Below are positions 1-6,201 of a stretch of 6,242 nucleotides of DNA, in pieces. The notes under the pieces were generated by a model, which was given only the letters and a program-made list of their open reading frames with translations, was not told where the DNA came from and searched no databases. The stretch spans positions 1 to 6,242 of the forward strand of contig QIKC01000099.1 of the NCBI GenBank assembly GCA_003232855.1, read 5' to 3'. Source of the stretch: Verrucomicrobiales bacterium (lineage in GTDB: Bacteria; Verrucomicrobiota; Verrucomicrobiia; Verrucomicrobiales; DEV007). Made by a program: the position numbers and the translations under genes. Each line of letters opens with the position of its first letter. Positions within the stretch are counted from its first letter, which is position 1.

Positions 1-1622
1 TCGAGATAAGCGCGCAGCTCGGCGTTCGCCGTCGCGTAATCCGCCAGCGAAAACATCGAGAACGCGCGACGGAACACGGAATCCGGACGGTAGCGACCGC
101 TCGGGTACTTTTCCAAATACTCCGCCAGATGCTCACGCGAAAGCGCATTCTCCCCCGCGAACGAAAGCCCCATCCCCTGCCAGTAAAACGCGTCCTCAAA
201 CAACGGGTGTCCGGGCAATTCGCGTCGCATGTCCTGAAACAACGCGATGCCTTCCTCGTTGCGATCAAGTCCTAACAAAACGATGCCCTGCATAAACAGC
301 GCATTGCCCGCGATCTCCGACTCCGGGAAACGCCGATAGACCTCGCGGAACACCGCCAGCGCCGCCTCGTTCTGGCGGCCGCTGTGCAATGCCCTGCCCT
401 TTAGAAACAGCACCGTCGGTAAAACCACCGCGCCGTCCTCGCCGCCGTCCTCCCCGAAACGGCGAACGAAAGTCTCCGCCACCTCCACCACCTTCGGCCA
501 GCGCCGCACCTCCATCCAACACTGCATCAGCGTCACCGTCGCCCCGGCGACGATCTCGCTCGCGGGCATCGTCTCCAGCATGTCGCCCATCACCAATGCC
601 GCCTCGCGATAGCGGCTCAGCCCTTGAAAAGCACCCGCTAACCGCAGCCGCAACGCCGCATCGAAGTCCTCCACCCCTTGAAAACTCTCCAACTCCGAAG
701 CCACCCGTCGGCGCATGCCGTCGTATTGAAAAACGAACTCATCCAGCTGCCGCACCCGCAACACCTCCAGCTTATCCTCTAAATCAGCCAACCGCGCAGC
801 CTGGTGCTCTAACAAACGATCGCGCTTCCACACCCGTTGCAGGCAAATGATCGCCTTGTAATATTCCTCGCCTTCTAGGAACTCCGATCCCAACTGCAAG
901 GTGAGGCTTTGGAACGAAATCAGTTGGGTCACCGAAGCGATATCCTCATACTGTTCTAACACAAACTCCAACGCCGCATCGTGCTCGCCACTGCGCAGCA
1001 GCGAGTAAAGCAACATCACCGTCGCCCGCGCCGCCGCCTCGCGCGACTCACGCCGCAGCCTCGGCATCTGCCAGCTCAAGAACTCGGCGGCGTCAGCATG
1101 ATCGCCCGTCAGCGCACTACACGCGCCGAACAGCAACAGCACCTCGTGGCAACGGGCACGCTGATCCTTCCGAGTCTTACGCTGGCTATAAAATTCGCCG
1201 AACGCCACCTGCGCGGCGCGGTAGTCCTTCGCCTGCATCAGACACAGGCCACGCCAAAAAGCCAGCTCGTCGACCACCGGCGGCGCCGTCTTGGTATCGG
1301 CCAAAGCGGCGTCCACCAGCGGCAACGCGGCCGCAAACTCCTTCAGCCGCAATTTCGCCAGCGCCCGTAACGGCACAATTTCAACGAGCGCCTCCGCCAC
1401 CTGCGGCTCGTCCTTATAAGTCTCGACAAATTCCGTGAAAAGCCGATCCGCCAGCGCGTATTCTCCAGCGATGAAGGCCTCCCGAGCCGCCACGAGCAGT
1501 TCGCCCGCCGTGCGAGTGCCGACCTCCTCAGCAACCGCCTCCTCCTCCTCGGGGGCAGCGTCAACGGAGACAACACACAGAGCGAGCGCGAAAACACCCC
1601 CCAGCAGCCAGCCGCGTTTCAT
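1..1622 (-). CDS. Exported tetratricopeptide-repeat (TPR) protein, 3' end beyond the window
   Basis: Reading the minus strand from the ATG at 1622 gives 540 uninterrupted codons that run off the left edge, so the C-terminus is missing. Residues 1-22 look like a Sec signal peptide: KR near the start, a hydrophobic core of Leu, Gly, Val and Ala, then V-D-A/A-P as a signal peptidase I site. An acidic run (EEEE, 25-28) follows. The rest is almost all helical, with TPR-like pairs such as A-x-F-x-A-G-E-Y-A-x-A (about 46-58), the segments at 128-145, 325-350, 405-432 and 436-470, and E-Y-L-E-K-Y-P (501-507). The last resemble the BamD/YbgF-type TPRs of envelope proteins. TPR proteins are protein-interaction scaffolds; no catalytic motif is visible, so the specific role is unknown. 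An L-A-L-C stretch (13-16) is a poor lipobox because Leu precedes Cys. The start is supported by the signal peptide and a GGTGA ribosome site. The gene diverges from the dehydrogenase operon. Product class is confident; function is not. Confidence 0.85.
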   Translation of the reverse strand, partial: MKRGWLLGGVFALALCVVSVDAAPEEEEAVAEEVGTRTAGELLVAAREAFIAGEYALADRLFTEFVETYKDEPQVAEALVEIVPLRALAKLRLKEFAAALPLVDAALADTKTAPPVVDELAFWRGLCLMQAKDYRAAQVAFGEFYSQRKTRKDQRARCHEVLLLFGACSALTGDHADAAEFLSWQMPRLRRESREAAARATVMLLYSLLRSGEHDAALEFVLEQYEDIASVTQLISFQSLTLQLGSEFLEGEEYYKAIICLQRVWKRDRLLEHQAARLADLEDKLEVLRVRQLDEFVFQYDGMRRRVASELESFQGVEDFDAALRLRLAGAFQGLSRYREAALVMGDMLETMPASEIVAGATVTLMQCWMEVRRWPKVVEVAETFVRRFGEDGGEDGAVVLPTVLFLKGRALHSGRQNEAALAVFREVYRRFPESEIAGNALFMQGIVLLGLDRNEEGIALFQDMRRELPGHPLFEDAFYWQGMGLSFAGENALSREHLAEYLEKYPSGRYRPDSVFRRAFSMFSLADYATANAELRAYL

Positions 1623-1629
1623 CGCATAT

Positions 1630-1634
1630 TCACC
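1630..1634 (-). promoter_or_regulatory. Ribosome binding site of the TPR gene
   Basis: On the minus strand GGTGA lies 7 bases before the ATG at 1622, a normal position and a good match to the anti-Shine-Dalgarno sequence. It favours this ATG over the in-frame GTG six codons upstream. Another ATG overlaps at 1627-1625, but it is out of frame and stops after two codons. Confidence 0.5.
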
Positions 1635-1731
1635 AAACACTCGACCACCTAAGCAGAAACCACACACAACGTCGAACGCATTCCGAGCCTATAAATCTCC
1701 CACCACACGCCATCCACAGCCTCCCGCGCCG

Positions 1732-1762
1732 AGTAATCAATTCAAAAATCGCGATAAAAAGA
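1732..1762 (+). promoter_or_regulatory. A/T-rich upstream element with an 8-base palindrome
   Basis: This stretch of the divergent intergenic region is rich in A and T in otherwise GC-rich DNA. It lies directly upstream of the candidate -35 box at 1766, where an UP element would sit. It contains the perfect palindrome ATCGCGAT (1748-1755), flanked on both sides by runs of A. It could be an UP element, a bendable spacer or an operator half shared by the two divergent genes. The sequence shows only composition and symmetry; the regulatory role is inferred. Confidence 0.3.
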
Positions 1763-1765
1763 CCG

Positions 1766-1793
1766 TTGCCCCATGGCGACGCCCCGCTAGAAT
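1766..1793 (+). promoter_or_regulatory. Candidate sigma70-type promoter for the 2-oxoacid dehydrogenase operon
   Basis: TTGCCC (1766-1771, 4 of 6 to TTGACA) is followed after a 16-base spacer by TAGAAT (1788-1793, 5 of 6 to TATAAT), with an A/T-rich stretch just upstream. Transcription would begin near 1799-1801, only about 10 bases before the ATG at 1810, giving a very short leader with no Shine-Dalgarno sequence. If the promoter is real, the in-frame ATG at 1792 cannot be the start because it overlaps the -10 box. I found no equally good promoter for the divergent TPR gene. Confidence 0.5.
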
Positions 1794-1809
1794 GGTGCCT
1801 ACACGACAC

Positions 1810-2844
1810 ATGGCCGACCTTGCCACACAGACCGTCGATTCGGACCTGAACCTGAGCCACGCTTTCCCGGAAGCGTTTCGCTGGATGGTTCTCGCCCGAA
1901 CCTTCGAAGATAAAATCGCCAGTATTTACCGCTCCGGCAAAATCGTCGGCGGCGTCTACGTCGGTCGTGGTCAGGAGGCCTTCAGCGTCGCCCTGACCAG
2001 CCCGCTGCGCCCCGGCCACGATGTTTACTCCCCCCTCATCCGCGACATGGCCGGGCGCGCCGCCTTCGGCGAACCGCTGCTCGAAGCCGCCCGCAGCTAC
2101 ATGGGCTCCGCCCTCAGCGCCTCCATCGGTCGCGACGGCAACGTCCACCGCGGCAATCCGAAAGAAGGCATCCCGACCATGATCTCCCACCTCGGCGCCA
2201 TGATTTCCGTGGTGGCCGGCATGTTGCTGGCGCGCCGTCTCAAGGGCACCCTCGGCGACGCCGTCGGCGCCACCTGCATCGGCGATGGCGCCACCTCCAC
2301 CGGCGCTGTCCACGAGGCGCTCAACATGGCATCCGTCGAAAAACTGCCACTCATCCTCGCCATCGCTAACAACCAATTCGCCTACTCAACCCCGACCTCC
2401 AGCCAGTTCGCCTGCGCCGACCTCGTCGACCGCGCCTCCGCCTACGGAATCGAAGGCATCTCGGTCGATGGCACCGACCTCGCCGACTGCTTGCGCGGCT
2501 TCGCCGAAGCCACCCGCCGCGCCCGCTCCGGCGGCGGCCCGCAGATCGTCGTCGGCAAACTCCTGCGCCTAGCCGGCCACGGCGAACACGACGACGCCAC
2601 CTACGTCCCGGAAACCATGCGCTGCTCGGAAATCGGTCAGGACTGCCTCCTCAAAGCACGCCAACACATGCTAACAGAAGGTTGGGCGAGCGAGGCGGAT
2701 TGCGCCGACATTGAAAAACAGGCGACGCTCGCTGTCGAAAAAGCGATCGCCACGGCGGGCAGCGAGGAAACGCCCGATCCCTACGCCCACGACTGGAACG
2801 CGCTTTCCAGCGAAGCATTCCGCAACCAGGAAGACGCACCGTGA
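1810..2844 (+). CDS. pdhA: 2-oxoacid (probably pyruvate) dehydrogenase E1 component, alpha subunit
   Basis: This cytoplasmic subunit of 344 residues pairs with E1 beta to decarboxylate a 2-oxoacid using thiamine diphosphate and pass the acyl group to the lipoyl arm of E2. The ThDP/Mg-binding motif is clear: G-D-G (158-160) followed about 30 residues later by N-N (187-188), with H-E-A-L-N between them. The N-terminal part (R-T-F-E-D-K about 30-35, G-R-G-Q-E-A about 52-57) matches the family. The usual G-G-R-G-G-S-M-H segment is replaced by I-G-R-D-G-N-V-H-R-G (106-115), and the regulatory loop reads G-H-G-E-H-D-D (256-262) instead of the common R-G-H-S-x-S-D. Length is normal for the family (roughly 320-400). 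The frame is open upstream to 1435, but homology begins only after 1810; ATG 1792 would add six residues. No Shine-Dalgarno sequence precedes either ATG. The stop overlaps the E1 beta start by four bases. The substrate could also be a branched-chain oxoacid or acetoin; pyruvate is inferred, so the gene symbol is tentative. Confidence 0.9.
   Translation: MADLATQTVDSDLNLSHAFPEAFRWMVLARTFEDKIASIYRSGKIVGGVYVGRGQEAFSVALTSPLRPGHDVYSPLIRDMAGRAAFGEPLLEAARSYMGSALSASIGRDGNVHRGNPKEGIPTMISHLGAMISVVAGMLLARRLKGTLGDAVGATCIGDGATSTGAVHEALNMASVEKLPLILAIANNQFAYSTPTSSQFACADLVDRASAYGIEGISVDGTDLADCLRGFAEATRRARSGGGPQIVVGKLLRLAGHGEHDDATYVPETMRCSEIGQDCLLKARQHMLTEGWASEADCADIEKQATLAVEKAIATAGSEETPDPYAHDWNALSSEAFRNQEDAP
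2828..2833 (+). promoter_or_regulatory. Ribosome binding site deciding the GTG start of E1 beta
   Basis: AGGAAG lies 7 bases before the GTG at 2841, inside the last codons of E1 alpha. It supports GTG as the initiator. The GTGA overlap of start and stop suggests translational coupling, which would help keep the two E1 subunits equal in amount. Confidence 0.6.
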
Positions 2845-3806
2845 GCATCACCTACCTCGAAGCCATCCGCGAAGCGCAGTCGAAGGCCCTAGCCGACGAC
2901 CCGAACGTGTTCATCTACGGCCAAGACATCGGCGCGTTCGGCGGCGCCTTCAAAGCCACCAAAGGACTCTACGAAAAATTCCCCGACCGCGTACGAGACG
3001 CCCCGATCAGCGAGGACGCGATGATCGGAGCCGCCGTCGGCGCGGCGATCGAAGGCATGCGCCCCATCATCGAGATGCAATTCGCGGACTTCTCCTCGGT
3101 CGCGTTCAACCAAATCGTCAACCAAGCCGCCACCCATTACTGGCGAACGGGGATCCCCTGCCCCATCACCGTCCGCCTCCCCTCCGGCGGCACCCCCGGC
3201 AGCGGCCCCTTCCATAGCCAATGCATGGAGACCATCTACGCCCACTATCCCGGCACAGTGGTGATGACCCCGGCCACCGTCGAAGACGCCTACTCGATGC
3301 TCCTCGACGCCGTCGCCATCGACGACCCCGTGCTCTTCTGCGAACACAAATTCCTCTACTACCACCTCAAAGCAGACGCCCTGCCAAAGCGCGCGCTGCC
3401 GCCGGGTCGCGCACGCATCGCCCGCTCCGGTCGCCACGCCACCGTCGTCACCTACAGCGCCATGGTACACGAGGCACTGCGCGCTGCGGAAAGCCTGCAA
3501 GCCGACGGTTACGAAATCGAAGTCGTCGATCTGCGCTGCGTCAAACCGCTCGACATGGACACCGTGCTCGGCTCAGTCGCCCGCACCGGTCGCGTATTGG
3601 CACTGGGCGAAGCATTCCCCTGGGGCGGAGTCACCGCCGAGGTCATCAGCAGAGTGGCCTCGGAAGGCTTCCATTTGTTAGATGCCGCCCCCGCCAGGCT
3701 CAACGCCCGCGACACACCGATCCCCTATCACCCTGACCTGTGGCGCTTCCATCGCCCCACCGCCAGCAGCGTCGAATCCGCCATCCGAAACCTCATCCGC
3801 GACTAG
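2841..3806 (+). CDS. pdhB: 2-oxoacid (probably pyruvate) dehydrogenase E1 component, beta subunit
   Basis: The product has 321 residues, normal for E1 beta subunits (about 320-340). It forms the alpha2beta2 E1 heterotetramer and supplies the other half of the thiamine diphosphate site. Family signs in order are Y-x-E-A-I-R-E-A near the N-terminus, G-Q-D-I-G (27-31), and A-P-I-S-E-D (54-59), in which E58 is the glutamate expected to activate the cofactor's aminopyrimidine ring. The conserved G-P-F-H-S-Q follows, with H125 as the active-site histidine. The C-terminal transketolase-type domain has V-V-D-L-R-x-x-x-P-L-D and then D-T-P-I-P-Y. The start is GTG at 2841, overlapping the E1 alpha stop by four bases and preceded by AGGAAG. 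The E2 gene begins 13 bases after the TAG stop, so the three genes are almost certainly cotranscribed. The final residues (W-R-F-H-R-P) differ from the usual ending of pyruvate-type beta subunits. The symbol depends on the substrate really being pyruvate. Confidence 0.92.
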   Translation: MSITYLEAIREAQSKALADDPNVFIYGQDIGAFGGAFKATKGLYEKFPDRVRDAPISEDAMIGAAVGAAIEGMRPIIEMQFADFSSVAFNQIVNQAATHYWRTGIPCPITVRLPSGGTPGSGPFHSQCMETIYAHYPGTVVMTPATVEDAYSMLLDAVAIDDPVLFCEHKFLYYHLKADALPKRALPPGRARIARSGRHATVVTYSAMVHEALRAAESLQADGYEIEVVDLRCVKPLDMDTVLGSVARTGRVLALGEAFPWGGVTAEVISRVASEGFHLLDAAPARLNARDTPIPYHPDLWRFHRPTASSVESAIRNLIRD

Positions 3807-3819
3807 CCGCACCCTACCC

Positions 3820-5043
3820 ATGCGTATCCCGATCCTCATGCCCCAACTCGGCGAGTCGATTGCCGAAGCCACGGTCAAATCGTTGAACGTCTCGCCCGGC
3901 GAGATGGTCGCCGCCGACCAGGAAATCATCGACGTGGAGACAGAGAAAGCCGTAATGGGCGTCACCACCCCCTGCGCCGGACGAATCGCCGAGCTCTCAG
4001 CCGAAGTCGATGTCAGCTACGCGGTGGGATCCACCCTCGGCTATCTCGAAGTTGAAGACAAAGAGGCCGAACGCCTCGGCATCAACCAGCCCAACCCCAG
4101 GCCGCAGCCAACCGCCTCCGACGACACCCCCGCCCCACCCAAGCCCAGCGCCCTCCAGAGCACCTCCGAAGAACCCGCACACCCGAAGGTGACCCCCACC
4201 ATCCAAGGCCTGCCGGTTCCCGTGAAAGCACGCGGCGCGACCTATATTTCCCCCCGCCTGCGCGCCCGCATGCAGGAGCTCGGCCTCAACGCCGCCGACC
4301 TCGCCGGCATCGCCGGCAGCGGCTCCGGAGGTCGAGTCACCGTCGAGGATTTCGAGGGCTTCATGGCGGAACTCGATCAGAAAAAACTCACTCCAGCATC
4401 GCCAATGCGCGTCGCCGTGGCGGACTCGATGCGCCGCAGTTGGGCGCGCCCGTTGGCCACCGTCGGCTCCCCCGTCGCCCTGGACAAACTGCTCGCCCAC
4501 CGCAAAATCTGCGACCCGCGCCCGGGACCGACCCTCTACGCCGTGCGCGCCCTCGCCCTCGCCCTCGCCGAAAACACCGCCTCCGCCGGGCGCCTGATCG
4601 GCAACCAAATCGTCCACCCCTCAGCCATCGATATCGGTTTCGCCGTCGAAGTCGACGACGGCGTCCTCGTCCCAGTCATCCGCGATGTCGATCAAAAACC
4701 GCTGACCGACCTCGTGCAGCAATATAATAGCCTCGTCGAAGCCGCCAGCAAACGCCGCCTCCCCGCCGAAGCCGCAACGCCGCCCGGCATCGCCACGGTC
4801 ACCAACTTCGGCACCTTCGGCATCGTCTGGGCCACCCCGATCCCGCTGCCAGAGCAAAACCTGGTGCTCGGCCTCGGCCACGGGCGACCGCGCCCCGAAT
4901 GGGACAGCACCACCGGCACTTGGGAGCCGGTCGTCGAAGCCGAAATGACCCTGAGCTTCGATCACCGCATCCTCGACGGCGGCGCCGCAGGGCGACTCCT
5001 AGCACGCATCGCCCAGCTCCTACAAACACCCGAGGAGCTATAG
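3820..5043 (+). CDS. pdhC: Dihydrolipoamide acyltransferase (E2) of the 2-oxoacid dehydrogenase complex
   Basis: E2 forms the complex core and transfers the acyl group from its lipoyl arm to CoA. The 407-residue protein has the standard order. A single lipoyl domain (about 1-80) carries the attachment lysine K43 in E-T-E-K-A. A proline-rich flexible linker spans about 89-138. The peripheral subunit-binding domain (about 142-182) has I-S-P-R-L-R-A-R and [11 protein letters not shown]. The catalytic domain (about 195-407) has D-I-G-F-A-V, V-P-V-I-R-D, T-N-F-G-T-F-G and the active-site D-H-R-I-L-D-G, with H382 and D386. The catalytic domain is slightly short, and its first part lacks the usual I-P-H-F-like segment. 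The frame is open upstream to 3682, but the lipoyl domain begins exactly at the ATG at 3820, so that start is chosen. No Shine-Dalgarno sequence is seen in the 13-base gap after E1 beta, so reinitiation or coupling is likely. Acyl specificity (acetyl or branched-chain) cannot be read directly, so the symbol is tentative. Confidence 0.9.
   Translation: MRIPILMPQLGESIAEATVKSLNVSPGEMVAADQEIIDVETEKAVMGVTTPCAGRIAELSAEVDVSYAVGSTLGYLEVEDKEAERLGINQPNPRPQPTASDDTPAPPKPSALQSTSEEPAHPKVTPTIQGLPVPVKARGATYISPRLRARMQELGLNAADLAGIAGSGSGGRVTVEDFEGFMAELDQKKLTPASPMRVAVADSMRRSWARPLATVGSPVALDKLLAHRKICDPRPGPTLYAVRALALALAENTASAGRLIGNQIVHPSAIDIGFAVEVDDGVLVPVIRDVDQKPLTDLVQQYNSLVEAASKRRLPAEAATPPGIATVTNFGTFGIVWATPIPLPEQNLVLGLGHGRPRPEWDSTTGTWEPVVEAEMTLSFDHRILDGGAAGRLLARIAQLLQTPEEL
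5015..5039 (+). other. Inverted repeat at the 3' end of the E2 gene
   Basis: AGCTCCT (5015-5021) and AGGAGCT (5033-5039) are perfect 7-base inverted arms around an 11-base loop, ending just before the E2 stop. A run of five T follows at 5053-5057, 13 bases past the stem, too far for a standard intrinsic terminator. It could be a weak transcript-end or stability structure between E2 and cysK, or chance. Confidence 0.25.
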
Positions 5044-5072
5044 GGCACCCACTTTTTCACAACCCTTTTCCA

Positions 5073-5099
5073 TTGCAAACGCAGGGAGAAACCTTTACT
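5073..5099 (+). promoter_or_regulatory. Weak candidate promoter for cysK
   Basis: TTGCAA (5073-5078) and TTTACT (5094-5099), each 4 of 6 to the sigma70 consensus, are separated by a short 15-base spacer in the 118-base gap before cysK. The match is poor. The main argument for a separate promoter is that this gap is far longer than the spacings between the three dehydrogenase genes. No riboswitch-like structure or recognised sulfur-regulator site is seen in the gap. Confidence 0.2.
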
Positions 5100-5161
5100 C
5101 CTCCCCTCCCGCCGACCAGGCACTCGCAACCCAAATCCACCAACTCGAACATCCTGCACCC

Positions 5162-6148
5162 ATGGGCACTTTATATAACAACATCGTCGAAACCGTAGGC
5201 CGCACCCCGCTGGTTAAGCTCAATAAAGTCACCGCCGGTATCGATGCGACGATCGCCCTCAAGTGCGAATTCTTCAACCCGCTCGGTTCGGTCAAAGACC
5301 GCATCGGCATGGCGATGATCGAAGCGGCCGAGGCCGATGGAACCGTCACCAAAGACACCGTCATCGTCGAACCCACCAGCGGCAACACCGGCATCGCCCT
5401 GGCCTTTGTCTGCGCCTCGCGCGGCTACAAAATCATCCTCACCATGCCAGAAACCATGAGTCTGGAACGGCGCACGCTGCTCGGCCTCCTCGGCGCCGAA
5501 CTCGTCCTCACCCCGGGCGCCAAAGGAATGAAAGGAGCCATCGAGAAAGCAGAAGAAATCGTCGCAAATACCGACAATGCCTGGATGCCCCAACAATTCG
5601 AAAACCCCGCCAACCCAGCGATCCACGGAAAGACCACCGCCGAAGAAATTTGGGACGACAGCGACGGCGCCGTGGATTTCCTCATCTCAGCCGTCGGCAC
5701 CGGAGGCACCATCTCCGGCTGCTGTGAAGCGATCAAAGCCAAGAAACCGGGCTTCCAAGCGATCGCCGTCGAGCCCGCCGATTCCCCAGTCATTTCACAA
5801 ACTCTAGCCGGCGAAGAACTGACCCCAGGCCCGCATAAAATCCAAGGCACCGGCGCCGGCTTCCTCCCCGGCAACCTGCATCTCAAAAGCCCCGACGGCA
5901 GCGAGCTACAAATCTCCGAATGCATCAAAGTCTCCAACGATGACGCCTTCGCCATGGCACGCCGTATCGCCGCCGAAGAAGGCATCCTCGTCGGCATCAG
6001 CACCGGCGCCAACGTCATCGCCGCCATCGAAGTCGCCTCCCGCCCTGAAAACAAAGGCAAATTCATCGTCACCATCGCCTGCTCGACCGGCGAACGCTAC
6101 CTCAGCACACCGCTGGCCGATGCCGCACGCGCCGCAGTCGGAGCCTGA
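5162..6148 (+). CDS. cysK: Cysteine synthase A (O-acetylserine sulfhydrylase)
   Basis: This cytoplasmic PLP enzyme converts O-acetyl-L-serine and sulfide to L-cysteine and acetate, the last step of sulfur assimilation. The 328-residue product fits the family (about 305-330). The PLP Schiff-base lysine is K45 in N-P-L-G-S-V-K-D-R. The substrate loop P-T-S-G-N-T-G is at 71-77. Other family motifs are Q-F-E-N-P-A-N-P, the phosphate-binding V-G-T-G-G-T (178-183), the G-T-G-A-G-F-L-P segment from 229 and the C-terminal S-T-G-E-R-Y-L-S-T (308-316). The start at 5162 is chosen because the conserved N-terminus ([11 protein letters not shown]) begins within eight residues and the next in-frame Met is residue 50. 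No Shine-Dalgarno sequence precedes it; the upstream DNA is C- and A-rich. It follows E2 in the same direction after 118 bases. Its substrate is made from acetyl-CoA, the likely product of the upstream complex, but this link is inferred. Cystathionine beta-synthase or CysM are less likely, given the motif set and the absence of extra domains. Confidence 0.95.
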   Translation: MGTLYNNIVETVGRTPLVKLNKVTAGIDATIALKCEFFNPLGSVKDRIGMAMIEAAEADGTVTKDTVIVEPTSGNTGIALAFVCASRGYKIILTMPETMSLERRTLLGLLGAELVLTPGAKGMKGAIEKAEEIVANTDNAWMPQQFENPANPAIHGKTTAEEIWDDSDGAVDFLISAVGTGGTISGCCEAIKAKKPGFQAIAVEPADSPVISQTLAGEELTPGPHKIQGTGAGFLPGNLHLKSPDGSELQISECIKVSNDDAFAMARRIAAEEGILVGISTGANVIAAIEVASRPENKGKFIVTIACSTGERYLSTPLADAARAAVGA

Positions 6149-6201
6149 ACGCCTGCCGCTACGACACCCAATCAACACCCTATTCCCCGATCCCAAACAC
6201 G

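Noticed and set aside
389..1370. Open frames on the plus strand at 389-850 and 981-1370
   Set aside because: They lie antisense to the continuous TPR reading frame, encode Arg/Pro-rich low-complexity products typical of GC-rich shadow frames, and show no family motifs.
1575..1586. Lipobox in the TPR protein signal peptide (L-A-L-C, residues 13-16)
   Set aside because: Leu directly before Cys is atypical for signal peptidase II, and the hydrophobic core continues past the Cys to a better V-D-A/A signal peptidase I site.
1435..1809. N-terminal extension of E1 alpha to 1435
   Set aside because: The extension would overlap the TPR gene and the intergenic promoter, and is Ser/Pro/Arg-rich with no resemblance to E1 alpha proteins.
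1630..2376. A 248-codon minus-strand open frame across the divergent region and E1 alpha
   Set aside because: It is antisense to a well-supported E1 alpha gene, is Gly/Ala/Asp-rich with no recognisable domain, and arises from the C-rich third positions of E1 alpha.
2889..3500. A 203-codon minus-strand open frame opposite E1 beta, and similar ones opposite E2 (3997-4617) and cysK (5171-5626, 5425-6075)
   Set aside because: All mirror the codon structure of confident genes and show no motifs or ribosome sites; they are treated as shadows.
3682..3819. N-terminal extension of E2 to 3682
   Set aside because: It overlaps the conserved end of E1 beta in another frame, and the lipoyl domain begins exactly at the ATG at 3820.
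5015..5057. Intrinsic terminator after E2
   Set aside because: The T run lies 13 bases beyond the stem, so the usual hairpin-plus-U-tract geometry is missing.
6149..6201. Terminator after cysK
   Set aside because: No convincing stem followed by a T run is visible in this stretch.
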